Positions 1-7,519 are shown, counted from the stretch's first letter. The stretch is 64,000 nt of DNA from JAWLDA01 sp041686855 (GCA_041686855.1 JAWLDA010000006.1:1-64000), one strand, 5' to 3'. Notes: generated by a model not told the origin, from the letters alone. Program-made: numbers and translations.

Positions 1-179
1 CTGTCGTGAGGCCCTCCCGGTCGCCAGCATCAATCTCAGCCTGCAAAATCCAATTGCGAAGCGACTGGGGAGCAACACCGAGGTCCTCTGCGATCTGTGT
101 CAACGGCTTTCCGCTCTCGCGCACGAGACGGACGGCTTCAGCTCGAAACTCAGGTGGGTATGGGGTTAGTTCGTGGCAT
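1..179 (-). pseudogene. IS3-family transposase orfA, 5' part, frameshifted
   Basis: Read on the minus strand from the ATG at 179, the gene begins MPRTNP and then hits a stop after nine codons. Removing one C from the run at 162-165 restores the expected N-terminus MPRTNPYPPEFRAEAV. Beyond the slip the frame is open to the window edge and encodes the helix-turn-helix of IS3 OrfA (RLVRESGKPLTQIAEDLG, then an SLRNWILQAE helix). The function would be DNA binding for transposition together with OrfB. A GTG at 187 lies in the downstream frame behind an AGAAAGAGG-like site and could rescue translation, so inactivity is likely but not proven. A sequencing or assembly error in the homopolymer is the other explanation. 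Confidence 0.7.
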
Positions 180-219
180 GTGAACACCTCTTTCTCAGAT
201 TACACTGCTAGATCTTAGG

Positions 220-238
220 TGTCCACGAAAACGGGTCA
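220..238 (-). repeat. IS3-type terminal inverted repeat
   Basis: A 19-base terminus on the minus strand (TGACCCGTTTTCGTGGACA) lies about 40 bases outside the orfA start, as expected for the left inverted repeat of an IS3-family element. The partner repeat is outside the window. Confidence 0.65.
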
Positions 239-266
239 ACTCCAGAACGATGCCGAAAGGTGGGTT

Positions 267-330
267 GTTGCACCTCTAACGAGGACTGACTCCCCGCTAG
301 CGAGCAAAGATAGCCCACGAGAAGTGCAAC
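267..330. repeat. Long-range inverted repeat between IS end and exporter gene
   Basis: GTTGCACCTC (267-276) is matched by GAAGTGCAAC (321-330), a ten-base inverted repeat with one mismatch and about 44 bases between the arms. The interval 239-414 holds no convincing gene. The role is unknown. Confidence 0.3.
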
Positions 331-414
331 ACCGGCCACGCGACGGACATCCCACGAGAGCGGTAGCACAGGCTATGCGGGGGGAAGGTAGTGCACTGAG
401 ATCGCAAAGAAATC

Positions 415-490
415 GTCCTCTTGGAAGCGTCCTCTTGAAAGCGTCCTCTTGAAAGCGTCCTCTTGGAAGCGTCCTCTTGGAAGCATCCTC
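415..490. repeat. 14-bp tandem repeat, five full copies plus a partial
   Basis: The unit GTCCTCTTGGAAGC occurs at 415-428, 429-442, 443-456, 457-470 and 471-484, with copies 2 and 3 carrying a G to A change, followed by a degenerate partial copy. The array ends two bases from the stop codon of the MATE-like gene, so it lies in that gene's 3' untranslated region. It is too short and has no spacers, so it is a minisatellite and not a CRISPR array. Confidence 0.9.
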
Positions 491-491
491 G

Positions 492-1874
492 TTACCCCGA
501 GTGCGGAAGTTGTGTGGCGGCCGGCGGTCGCCGCTGCGCATGCCGCCAGACGACGATGGCCTCGATCGCTTCCCCAAGTGTGAAGATGAGCGCTCCGGCG
601 ACGGACGGATGGATGATCAGGAAGCTCTGCAACGGACCGAAGAGTAGGACGACGGTAGCAAAGACGGCACCGAGGTTGGCGGCCTTGGCACTTCCGATGA
701 TCCCGGTCCGCTTTTCGCGCATCAGGACTCCCCAGTACGACTCTCGCCAGGTGGCGATGATGGGGAATGTGGCGAATGCCGCGTTGGTCTGCAAGACGAT
801 TGGCGTAATGGACGGGGGAATCCCAAGGAGCGATCCAACGAGCCACGGCCCTATTGCTGTGTAGGAGACCGCGAGGAGGGCGACCGTCATTACGACGCCG
901 ACACTAAGGCAAAAGCGCCGCACAGTAACCAGCCGAGGATCGTCGAGACCCGAGACAAAAACGAGTGGAGCCTGGTGTAGCATTTGAAGGGGACCCGTTA
1001 AGATGGTCTTGAGCCCTAAGGCGACGCCGAAGGCGGCCAGAGTCTCTGTGGGTGAGGGACCTCGGGCTAGTCCGCCCTGAACGACCGGCGGCATCCACGC
1101 AGAGATGGCCATCATGGCGCCCAGGGGAGCGAAGAATTTAAAGAAGCCGAGGGGGGTGACGTTGGTCGAACCCTTTTGGGGTAGGAACCCGGCGGCGCGC
1201 AAGGGAGAGCCGAATCGGTAGGTGAGATAGGAGGCGACCAAGACCCCTTCGATACCAATTCCGACGGCCCAAGCGACGGTTCCGACGACGATTCCTTCCA
1301 TGCTTTGCACGCTGACAGCCCAAGCACAAAAGAGTGTGATCGTCGCGACACGCACCGCTGTGCTGGCCGGCAAGACGCTGGTCGCCTTTAATCCGATGGC
1401 CAGCCCTTGCATGCTATTGCGCAACGTTTCGACGAGCGGTAAAAAGATTGCGATACGCAAGCCGGTGTATGCAAGAGAGAGTTGCGCCGGCTCGGTGAGA
1501 CCGATGACGTTGCGCAGCACCCAGTCGCCGGCTGGCGTGAAACCTAAGGTAAACAAGCAAGCGGTAAAAAACGCGCAGACTGCCCAGATGAGCGGAGTGA
1601 CGGCCTTAAAGCTGGTCCGATCTTGTATCAGCGAGACGGTCGTCTGGAGGGCCGTAAGACTTGGTGCCTTCACGGCGTTGGCCAAGCCTTGTACAACCGT
1701 GTAGACGGCCAGATTGGCTTCGGGCGCCGCCAATCTCGAGAGGGCGCCCTGGACGATCGTGTGGGTCGAGGCGAACAAGATCGGTGTGATGCCGAGTGGG
1801 AAATAAAAGCGGATTAGCTCTTTGTAACTTACTGGCTCATCGGGTTCGGTTGGATCTATTCGAGTAGACGACAC
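492..1874 (-). CDS. MATE/MOP-superfamily multidrug or flippase-type transporter
   Basis: An integral membrane protein of 460 aa with about twelve hydrophobic segments spaced as two halves, resembling the MOP (MATE / polysaccharide flippase) superfamily; substrate not predictable. It would sit in the inner membrane and act as an exporter. The open frame extends upstream to 2027, but that region covers two palindromes and codes for a non-membrane leader. The GTG at 1874 is preceded by GGAGAGGAAATTCAT, a strong ribosome site, and gives an N-terminus SSTRIDPTEPDEPVSYKELI before the first membrane helix. It is divergent from the SRPBCC-ArsR operon, so it may be controlled by that ArsR protein. MATE versus an ANKH-like subfamily cannot be separated by eye. 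Confidence 0.7.
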   Translation of the reverse strand: MSSTRIDPTEPDEPVSYKELIRFYFPLGITPILFASTHTIVQGALSRLAAPEANLAVYTVVQGLANAVKAPSLTALQTTVSLIQDRTSFKAVTPLIWAVCAFFTACLFTLGFTPAGDWVLRNVIGLTEPAQLSLAYTGLRIAIFLPLVETLRNSMQGLAIGLKATSVLPASTAVRVATITLFCAWAVSVQSMEGIVVGTVAWAVGIGIEGVLVASYLTYRFGSPLRAAGFLPQKGSTNVTPLGFFKFFAPLGAMMAISAWMPPVVQGGLARGPSPTETLAAFGVALGLKTILTGPLQMLHQAPLVFVSGLDDPRLVTVRRFCLSVGVVMTVALLAVSYTAIGPWLVGSLLGIPPSITPIVLQTNAAFATFPIIATWRESYWGVLMREKRTGIIGSAKAANLGAVFATVVLLFGPLQSFLIIHPSVAGALIFTLGEAIEAIVVWRHAQRRPPAATQLPHSG

Positions 1875-1969
1875 ATGAATTTCCTCTCCTGCAACGCTCC
1901 CTGCCACTTCGATTCGAGGGATCATTATTCCTACACATCCAAGAAAAGTGCCTCCAGTCCTTGATGTGT

Positions 1970-2012
1970 AACCAAAAGGTTTCGTATGATTGCATTGGAA
2001 ACCAATTGGTTT
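1970..2012. promoter_or_regulatory. Two AACC-N4-GGTT palindromes, candidate operators
   Basis: AACCAAAAGGTT (1970-1981) and the perfect palindrome AAACCAATTGGTTT (1999-2012) have centres 30 bases apart, close to three helical turns. They lie in the divergent intergenic region between the transporter (start 1874) and the SRPBCC-ArsR operon (start 2058). They are suitable as dimer sites for a local regulator, most simply the ArsR protein at 2483-2821 (inference). Confidence 0.55.
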
Positions 2013-2057
2013 CATTAGACGTACCAAAACGGGACTCTAGGGAGGCTGTTTTAACGG

Positions 2058-2480
2058 ATGGAGAAGAGTATCGAGGGACTGCCGGCGATTCGTGAGACGA
2101 CCGTAATCAATGCCCCGATTGAGAGCGTATGGAAGGCGGTGGCTACTTCAGAAGGACTGGCAGCGTGGTTCATGCCCAACGACTTCAAACCCGAGGTGGG
2201 ACATGCGTTCACCGTGGACGCGGGACCGTGGGGACACTCTCCATGCAAGGTCGTGGAGGTCGACCCGCCTCAGCGGCTCTCCTTCGAGTGGGACCAGGAC
2301 TGGACGGTCACCTTTGAGCTGAAAGAGGAGAATGGACAGACGCAGGTGACCCTAATCCATGGAGGTTGGAAATCGGACGGCAGCACCCGGTTTGGTCAGT
2401 CGCACTCTACAGTGCGTGATCGCATGGGCAAGGGTTGGGTCGGATTGTTGGGGGCTCTCAAAGCGTATGTTGAGGGGTAA
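2058..2480 (+). CDS. SRPBCC / AHSA1-domain protein
   Basis: A 140-aa protein with the START-like (SRPBCC) fold typical of Aha1-homology proteins: an N-terminal strand ending in INAPIESVWKAVATSEGLAAWF, a PEVGHAF turn, a hydrophobic strand LSFEWDQDWTVTFEL, and a C-terminal long helix (TVRDRMGKGWVGLLGALKAYV). Full length for the family. Members bind small hydrophobic ligands in a cytoplasmic cavity; the ligand here is unknown. It precedes an ArsR repressor by two bases, a very common pairing (SRPBCC plus ArsR), so the two are translated together and the SRPBCC protein may respond to the same compound as the regulator. Confidence 0.85.
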   Translation: MEKSIEGLPAIRETTVINAPIESVWKAVATSEGLAAWFMPNDFKPEVGHAFTVDAGPWGHSPCKVVEVDPPQRLSFEWDQDWTVTFELKEENGQTQVTLIHGGWKSDGSTRFGQSHSTVRDRMGKGWVGLLGALKAYVEG

Positions 2481-2482
2481 CC

Positions 2483-2821
2483 ATGACTGAACCTGCTTGC
2501 CAGCACGACGTCTTTCAAGCGATCGCTGATCCAACCCGGCGACGTCTATTGGCACTCCTCGATGATAAAGAGATGTCAGTCTCAGCGCTCAGCGGGCACT
2601 TCTCGATGAGTCGGACTGCGGTCTCAAAGCACTTGCGCGTCCTTAGAGAGGCAGGCCTTGTCAAGGCGCGCAAGTCGGGTAGGGAGACCCGCTACCGCCT
2701 TGACCCGACTCCGCTGGTCGAGGTGAAGGATTGGCTCAGCTATTTTGAGCGTTTCTGGGCCAACAAGCTGGAGGCGCTTAAGCTGTTTGTCGAATCCGCA
2801 GACGACCGAGAAGGTCGGTAA
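2483..2821 (+). CDS. ArsR-family winged-helix transcriptional regulator
   Basis: A 112-aa protein with the ArsR fold: QAIADPTRRRLLALL in helix 1-2, the recognition segment MSRTAVSKHLRVLREAGLV and the wing VKARKSGRETRYRLDP. There are no metal-ligand cysteine pairs in the recognition helix, so it is not an arsenic/cadmium-type sensor; it belongs with the SRPBCC-linked subgroup. It starts two bases after the SRPBCC stop and shares its operon. The paired palindromes at 1970-2012 are candidate binding sites, giving control of its own operon and of the divergent exporter (inference). Confidence 0.88.
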   Translation: MTEPACQHDVFQAIADPTRRRLLALLDDKEMSVSALSGHFSMSRTAVSKHLRVLREAGLVKARKSGRETRYRLDPTPLVEVKDWLSYFERFWANKLEALKLFVESADDREGR

Positions 2822-2866
2822 TTACATCGGCCAGAACGTGTCTACAGCAGAGGAGGCGTAGAACTG

Positions 2867-3757
2867 ATGTCGACCCACAGCAGCCAACTCCCATGGCCTA
2901 TACCTAAGCGTCTCGTCGCGACATGCCGGATGGAACCCGAACGCCAGGAGTGGCTCGGGCGAGTGCCGGATGCTCTGCGCGAACTGGAAGCTCGCTGGGA
3001 GTTGAGACTCGGAGCTCCTATCGACACCGACGAGGTGAGCTGCGCATGGGTGGCTCCTGTGATGCGAGCCGACGGGTCACCGGGAGTCCTTAAACTCGGT
3101 ATGCCTCACATGGAGGCTGAGCACGAGATCGAGGGATTGCAATTTTGGGACGCCGATCCGACGGTGCGTCTTTACGATTCGGACAAGGCGCTCAATGCCA
3201 TTCTCATGGAACGCTGCGTGCCCGGCACGGTGTTGCGCACTCTCCCCGAAACCGAGCAGGATGTCGTCATTGCGCGCCTGTTGCGTCGACTGTGGCGAAC
3301 GCCACCTGAGCCCCATCCATTCCGTCCCTTAGCGCAGATGGTAAAACGGTGGGGTGACGAGGCCGAGGCGGATGAGGATGCATGGCGAGATCCGGGACTA
3401 TTGCGGGAGGGTCTGCGCCTGTTTGACGAGTTGCCGCGCACTGCCACGCGCCAGGTACTTCTGGCCACAGACCTGCATGCGGGGAATGTACTGCGAGCGG
3501 AGCGGGAGCCCTGGCTCGTCATTGATCCCAAGCCCTTCGTCGGCGACCCGGCGTACGACGCCACGCAACACCTGCTCAATTGCAGGGAACGTTTGCGATC
3601 CAAGCCCGACGATACGATTCAGCGATTTGCCGACCTACTCAAGATCAATAGCGAACGGGTACGCTTCTGGCTCTTTGCTCGACTGGCCGCCGAGTCGGGC
3701 GAGGAATGGCGCGATGATCCCGGGGAGACGCCCCTAGCCCGTTTGGTCGCTCCTTGA
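2867..3757 (+). CDS. Aminoglycoside phosphotransferase, streptomycin 6-kinase-like
   Basis: A 296-aa protein of the APH(6)/hydroxyurea-resistance kinase family, which phosphorylates aminoglycosides using ATP in the cytosol. Visible features: VLKLGMP with the ATP-contacting lysine near residue 76; the catalytic-loop segment LLATDLHAGNVL near 203-214 with the catalytic Asp and the Asn; the Mg-binding VIDPKPFVGDPAYDA shortly after. The usual His-Gly before the catalytic Asp is Ala-Thr here, so activity toward streptomycin is uncertain. It follows the ArsR gene by 45 bases with its own AGAGGAGGCG ribosome site. Next to a MATE-like exporter and an ArsR/SRPBCC pair it suggests a small drug or xenobiotic response locus. 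Confidence 0.8.
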   Translation: MSTHSSQLPWPIPKRLVATCRMEPERQEWLGRVPDALRELEARWELRLGAPIDTDEVSCAWVAPVMRADGSPGVLKLGMPHMEAEHEIEGLQFWDADPTVRLYDSDKALNAILMERCVPGTVLRTLPETEQDVVIARLLRRLWRTPPEPHPFRPLAQMVKRWGDEAEADEDAWRDPGLLREGLRLFDELPRTATRQVLLATDLHAGNVLRAEREPWLVIDPKPFVGDPAYDATQHLLNCRERLRSKPDDTIQRFADLLKINSERVRFWLFARLAAESGEEWRDDPGETPLARLVAP

Positions 3758-3765
3758 TGTTCGGC

Positions 3766-3795
3766 TTCATGTGCGACGATTTCGTCGCACGTGAA
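3766..3795 (+). terminator. Hairpin after the kinase gene
   Basis: A stem of thirteen pairs (TTCA.GTGCGACG with CGTCGCAC.TGAA, one T-G pair) around the loop ATTT begins nine bases after the kinase stop. No long T tract follows, so it may be a terminator that works with a factor, or an mRNA 3' end stabiliser. Confidence 0.5.
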
Positions 3796-3953
3796 GACAG
3801 AGGCTTCAGAGCCTGGTGCGCTCGTCCTACGCCGTAGGCCACGTTTGGAGACGAAGGGATTCCCATCGGGCGTGAATCGTTTCGTGCTGAGCGGGTGAGT
3901 GCGCTTGAGTCAAGGCCTAAGAGCATCTTCTTCAAGGGAGATCGAACGCTTAA

Positions 3954-3980
3954 GAGAATGTGAGGATAGAATTCATTCTC
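3954..3980. promoter_or_regulatory. Inverted repeat upstream of the sugar isomerase
   Basis: GAGAATG (3954-3960) and CATTCTC (3974-3980) form a perfect seven-base inverted repeat with 13 bases between the arms, ending 26 bases before the start chosen for the isomerase. It could be an operator for the catabolic block. The remaining 3796-3953 shows no gene. Confidence 0.4.
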
Positions 3981-4005
3981 ACGTCATGGAGAGGTGTCGT
4001 CAACA

Positions 4006-4803
4006 GTGCACTCATATGGGCTCATCTTCTACAATTTCGGAGATATGACTTTAGACCAGTTCCTTGACTACGCGAGGGACCAAGGGTTTTCGCACGTCGA
4101 GCTCTTTATAAGGCATATTTGGAATGAACAAGAGAATACGACCAGGATCGACGAGGTTCGCTCGGCACTCGAGTCCAGGGGGCTGAAACTCGGGGCATTA
4201 AGTGCGCTCAATGACTTCATCGTGCTCGATTCGCAGGCCGTGGAGGCGCAGGTCAATCGGATGGGCCGTGTGGTGGAGATTGCGAAAGAGATGGGCGTCA
4301 ACGTGCTGCGCACCGAAGGGGGAAGTCCCAAGCAAGAAGTGCCCGAGGAGAAGTGGGTCGATGCGATGGCGGAGTGTTTGAAGCGCTGCCGGGAGTTCAT
4401 CGAGCCCGCCGGCGTTCATCTCGCAGTCGACAACCACGGCATTGTGACCAACGACGCCGATCTCCAGATCGACCTTCTTGAGCGGGTCGATTCGCCGTTT
4501 GTGGGCGCGAGTTTGGACACCATGAATTATCGCTGGATGGGCCACGATTTGGAGACGATCCGGGGCTACTACAAAAAGATTGCTCCGTACACCCGCTACA
4601 CACATTTTAAAGACGGGCGGGGCGCGCGCAAAGAGTATCGCGGGATGGCACTCGGCGAAGGCGAGATTGAGTTGGATTACGCCTTTGAGTGCCTGCGTGA
4701 AGCCGGCTACTCGGGTGTTTGGAGCGTGGAGTACGAGGGACCCAATGCGATCGAAGGGTACGCCAAGGGGCTCCAGTGGCTGAAGTCCCGACTCGAAGGT
4801 TAA
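4006..4803 (+). CDS. Sugar phosphate isomerase/epimerase (xylose-isomerase-like TIM barrel)
   Basis: A TIM-barrel protein of the AP-endonuclease-2/xylose-isomerase-like superfamily, which isomerises or epimerises sugars or keto-inositols in the cytoplasm using divalent metal. Metal-ligand type residues are visible in LRTEGGS, HLAVDNHG, VGASLDTMNY, YTHFKDGRG and WSVEYEG (last Glu). Length of about 265 aa is normal. The open frame starts at GTG 3994, but GGAGAG directly abuts that codon; the in-frame GTG at 4006 has the better spacing. It opens a long + strand series of SBP and dehydrogenase genes and is closed off by a strong terminator at 4859. Substrate not deducible. Confidence 0.8.
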   Translation: MHSYGLIFYNFGDMTLDQFLDYARDQGFSHVELFIRHIWNEQENTTRIDEVRSALESRGLKLGALSALNDFIVLDSQAVEAQVNRMGRVVEIAKEMGVNVLRTEGGSPKQEVPEEKWVDAMAECLKRCREFIEPAGVHLAVDNHGIVTNDADLQIDLLERVDSPFVGASLDTMNYRWMGHDLETIRGYYKKIAPYTRYTHFKDGRGARKEYRGMALGEGEIELDYAFECLREAGYSGVWSVEYEGPNAIEGYAKGLQWLKSRLEG

Positions 4804-4858
4804 ATTGAGCGTACTCCGATAAAATTGCTAACGCGAGAAAGACGAACATTGCATGTGT

Positions 4859-4884
4859 GAAACGCCCGGGAAACCGGGCGTTTC
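4859..4884 (+). terminator. Intrinsic-type hairpin with GAAA tetraloop
   Basis: GAAACGCCCGG (4859-4869) pairs perfectly with CCGGGCGTTTC (4874-4884) around a GAAA loop. It lies 55 bases after the isomerase stop and before the promoter of the first SBP gene. The downstream T tract is weak. Confidence 0.75.
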
Positions 4885-4908
4885 GCGTATCGTCGAAACC
4901 CTAAAACC

Positions 4909-4956
4909 AACGGTATCCGTTGTTGGTTATCTTGGTCGTTTAAACAAAAAGTGTTT
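4909..4956. promoter_or_regulatory. Two palindromes upstream of the SBP promoter, candidate operators
   Basis: AACGG-TAT-CCGTT (4909-4921) is a perfect palindrome, and AAACA-AAAAG-TGTTT (4942-4956) a second inverted repeat ending eight bases before the -35 hexamer at 4965. Both are placed for control of the SBP gene at 5099; the protein that binds is unknown. Confidence 0.45.
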
Positions 4957-4964
4957 GTAAAGTA

Positions 4965-4994
4965 TTGACCGCCCTCCAAGAGTGAATATAGAAT
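4965..4994 (+). promoter_or_regulatory. Sigma-70-type promoter of the first SBP gene
   Basis: TTGACC (4965-4970) is followed by TATAGA (4987-4992, 16-base gap) or the overlapping TAGAAT (4989-4994, 18-base gap). The SBP start at 5099 leaves a leader of about 100 bases that contains no other gene. Confidence 0.6.
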
Positions 4995-5098
4995 GGGATA
5001 AAATTCCCTAGGCACACCCTTTGTAAAACTTTCAGAATACATATAAGGAAAGCGGTGTTTTATGATCGGTGTGTTAACAAAGAAAGGAATGTATTATC

Positions 5099-6349
5099 GT
5101 GCGAACGAGGCATCTCGTAGCGGTCTTCACGTTGTTGTCTCTACTGTTGGTGGGACAGGTCGCGGCAGCCAAGACGACGATCACCTACTGGTACTTTGGT
5201 GTGACCGAGTTAACGGAAGCGTTTATTCAGGAGGCCGTGGCCGAGTTTAACGAGACAAATCCTGATATTCAAGTCGAGGCGATTCGCCAGAGTGGGAACA
5301 TGTACGATCAAACGCTGGCAGCCATCGTTGGGGGAGCGCCGCCGGATGTCTTGTACTTTGAGCGCTCTGCGGTGGTCGAGTGGGTGGCGGGACGCGGCAA
5401 CGTCTTTGAGCCCCTTGATCGGTACCTCTCGGATGACCTGAAGGGACCGGACGCATTCCTCCCGTTTGCTCAGGAGGAGATTCAATTCGAGGGTCAGACG
5501 TGGGCCGTTCCGTTCGGCACTGACGTGCGCGGTCTGGTGTGGAATATCGACCATCTCGATGCGGCGGGAATCGATTCGAGTCGGTCGCCCGGCAGCCTAG
5601 ACGAACTTGAGGAGTATGCCGTGCGGCTTACCACGGAGGCGGGAGACGGACGGATACAGCAACTTGGATTCGCTCCATGGATCGGCAACTGGAATATGCA
5701 GGGATGGTTTTGGTCGTTTGGGGGAGACGTGTTTGACAGGGAGAGCAGGCGCCCGGTGGTCGACACAGAGCCAAACCGCGAGGCGGCCAACTGGATCAGC
5801 GAGTTTGCGCAGCGCCTCGGCTCGGCTGTGGTGCAGTTCCCTCGTGGGCGTGGCGAGTTTACGTCAGGGCTCCGTTCGATGGGCATTGAGGCGAACGTAA
5901 CGTATGAGCAGTTCCGGCAGACCGCTCCGGAGCTTCGCCTCGGCGTAGGCGCCGTCCCTCACGCCCAGGGTGGAAAGAACGGCACGTGGTCAGGTGGGTA
6001 TGCGCACGTTGTCCCCAAGGGGAGCAAGCACATCGCGGAGGCGGTCGAATTCCTCAACTTCCTCAACTCTCCCCGCATGCAGGTCCGTCAGTTTGAAGTG
6101 ACGGGCGGCCTCCCGACGGGTACCGAGGCATTCTTTGAGGTGCTGGAGCAGCCGCACGATGCCGCCCGTTTGGCCTTCCTCGAACAGCTTCCGGTCTCCA
6201 ACGGACGGCCACCCCTATGGCTAGCGGTTCACCTGGCCGTTGCGGCAGCGATGAATGAGATCGTAGCGGGCGACAAGTCGCCTGAGCAGGCGCTCACTGA
6301 AGTGCAACAGCACATGGAGAACCAGTTCGCCGACATCCTAGGTTGGTAG
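5099..6349 (+). CDS. Extracellular solute-binding protein, family 1 (sugar ABC transporter)
   Basis: A 416-aa periplasmic binding protein of the MalE/UgpB-like cluster. The N-terminus has two arginines, a hydrophobic run (FTLLSLLLVGQV) and an AAA/K cleavage site with no cysteine, so it is a soluble periplasmic protein and not a lipoprotein. Family features include FNETNPDIQVEAI near residue 50, GGAPPDVLYF near 80 and the WAVPFGTDVRGLVWN hinge near 140. It starts with GTG behind AAAGGAAT. It is a clear paralogue of the SBP at 8526 (shared GNW-W-FGGD segment). It has its own promoter and terminator, with no permease or ATPase next to it. The ligand is probably a sugar or sugar derivative, given the dehydrogenase and isomerase neighbours. 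Confidence 0.9.
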   Translation: MRTRHLVAVFTLLSLLLVGQVAAAKTTITYWYFGVTELTEAFIQEAVAEFNETNPDIQVEAIRQSGNMYDQTLAAIVGGAPPDVLYFERSAVVEWVAGRGNVFEPLDRYLSDDLKGPDAFLPFAQEEIQFEGQTWAVPFGTDVRGLVWNIDHLDAAGIDSSRSPGSLDELEEYAVRLTTEAGDGRIQQLGFAPWIGNWNMQGWFWSFGGDVFDRESRRPVVDTEPNREAANWISEFAQRLGSAVVQFPRGRGEFTSGLRSMGIEANVTYEQFRQTAPELRLGVGAVPHAQGGKNGTWSGGYAHVVPKGSKHIAEAVEFLNFLNSPRMQVRQFEVTGGLPTGTEAFFEVLEQPHDAARLAFLEQLPVSNGRPPLWLAVHLAVAAAMNEIVAGDKSPEQALTEVQQHMENQFADILGW

Positions 6350-6353
6350 TGAA

Positions 6354-6402
6354 AGAGTCCAGGCTTCGCATCCATCGTGTTGCAATCCTGGACTCTCTCT
6401 TT
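6354..6402 (+). terminator. Terminator of the first SBP gene
   Basis: AGAGTCCAGG (6354-6363) pairs with CCTGGACTCT (6387-6396) across a 23-base loop and is followed by CTCTTTT. It lies directly after the SBP stop. Confidence 0.75.
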
Positions 6403-6437
6403 TAGATATCTCGTTAACAGAGAGGGTTAAAAAGAGC

Positions 6438-7472
6438 ATGAATAAGTTGAAAGCGGCGTTAGTGGGCTGTGGTGGCAGAGGGCTAGGTCACGCCCAAGGA
6501 TACACGGATGTGGAGCGCGTCGAATTGGTGGCTGCGGCGGACGACAATCCCCAAAACCGCGAGCGCTTTGAGTCACGCTTTGGTCGGCCGACGTATGCGT
6601 CCGCCGAGGAGTTGCTGGAGAAGGAGAAGCCTGACATCGTCTCGTTGGTAACCAAGGAACATTTTCGCCATCCACTAGTCATGATGGCGGTCGACGCAGG
6701 CGTCAAAGCGATCATGGCCGAGAAGCCCATGGCGCGCACGCTGGCGCAGGCGTACGAGATGGTCGAGGCGTGCGAACGCAACAACGTACTTCTCACGTTC
6801 TCCCATCAAATGCGCTTCTCCCCAGAATTTGTCGCCCAGCGTGAAGCTGTATTGGCCGGAGAGGTCGGCACGCCCCTCTTTTTGCGCGCAACCTCCAATT
6901 TACCGCTCATGGACCAAGGTACCCACGTGGTGGACATGCTCCTGTGGATGACCAATGGGGCCAAAGCGGAGTGGGTGATGGGCCAGGTCGACAACGTAGA
7001 GGCTTGGAGAGAGAAGGCTGTCCATCCGGCGCCGCCCTGGACCGTGGGCTACGTCAACTTTGAGGGCGGACTGAGAGGCGTCTTTGAGACTGGGACGGAG
7101 AATGTGCCACCTCCCGTAGACTCCGATCTTCCCGGATCACTGCGCAAGCGGGTCGAGGTGACGGGGACGGACGGCTACGTCGACGCCATGGTCGCCCATT
7201 ACTGCCGCGTCTATAACAAAAACGGACTGAGGGTCGTCGAGAGCTCCCGCACGCAGTGGGAGTCCGCGACGGCCGCGTTTATCGAGGAGATCTGCGATGT
7301 CTTGGAGCGCGGCGGGGAACACCGCTGCGGGGGGCGGGAGACGTTACGCGGGTATGAGATCATGCTCGCGGCGCTCGAGTCGGTGTTGCAGCAACGAGCG
7401 GTCCGCCTGCCGCTACCTCGAGAGTGCGATCCCCTCTCGACGCTCCTTCCCGGTGGCGCCGATCGGCCGTAA
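6438..7472 (+). CDS. Gfo/Idh/MocA-family NAD(P)-dependent oxidoreductase
   Basis: A 344-aa two-domain dehydrogenase of the glucose-fructose oxidoreductase / inositol dehydrogenase family. The N-terminal Rossmann fold shows VGCGGRGLGHA near residue 9, and the catalytic-lysine motif AEKPMART near residue 95. The C-terminal domain has DQGTHVVDMLLWM near 160, with the active-site His. It oxidises or dehydrates sugars or cyclitols in the cytosol; the substrate is unknown. It starts behind GAGAGGGTTAAAAAGAGC, 36 bases after the SBP terminator, and is followed by a second family member, so the two probably act in sequence. Confidence 0.88.
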   Translation: MNKLKAALVGCGGRGLGHAQGYTDVERVELVAAADDNPQNRERFESRFGRPTYASAEELLEKEKPDIVSLVTKEHFRHPLVMMAVDAGVKAIMAEKPMARTLAQAYEMVEACERNNVLLTFSHQMRFSPEFVAQREAVLAGEVGTPLFLRATSNLPLMDQGTHVVDMLLWMTNGAKAEWVMGQVDNVEAWREKAVHPAPPWTVGYVNFEGGLRGVFETGTENVPPPVDSDLPGSLRKRVEVTGTDGYVDAMVAHYCRVYNKNGLRVVESSRTQWESATAAFIEEICDVLERGGEHRCGGRETLRGYEIMLAALESVLQQRAVRLPLPRECDPLSTLLPGGADRP

Positions 7473-7519
7473 GAGCGTTACATCTGAAACCTGTGGTGGA
7501 TCACGTTGGAGGCGATCAA

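Larger units (their letters stand above)
1..238 (-). mobile_element. Right-hand part cut: end of an IS3-family insertion sequence
   Basis: The minus strand carries the 5' end of an IS3-type transposase orfA, preceded by a terminus reading TGACCCGTTTTCGTGGACA (minus strand, 238 down to 220), the usual form of an IS3-group terminal inverted repeat. The element runs off the left edge of the window, so its other end, orfB and any target-site duplication cannot be seen. Family assignment rests on the translated orfA and the terminus; the subgroup is not determined. Confidence 0.75.

Noticed and set aside
415..490. CRISPR array
   Set aside because: The units are 14 bases, directly adjacent and without spacers, and there are no cas genes in the window.
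236..846. Two minus-strand open frames through the 14-bp repeat
   Set aside because: They are translated repeats and shadow frames of the transporter gene (repeated GRFQEDAFKRTL peptides), with no ribosome site or family features.
1875..2027. Longer N-terminus of the MATE-like protein
   Set aside because: It would cover the two palindromes and adds a non-membrane, Cys-rich leader without a ribosome site; the GTG at 1874 has a strong one.
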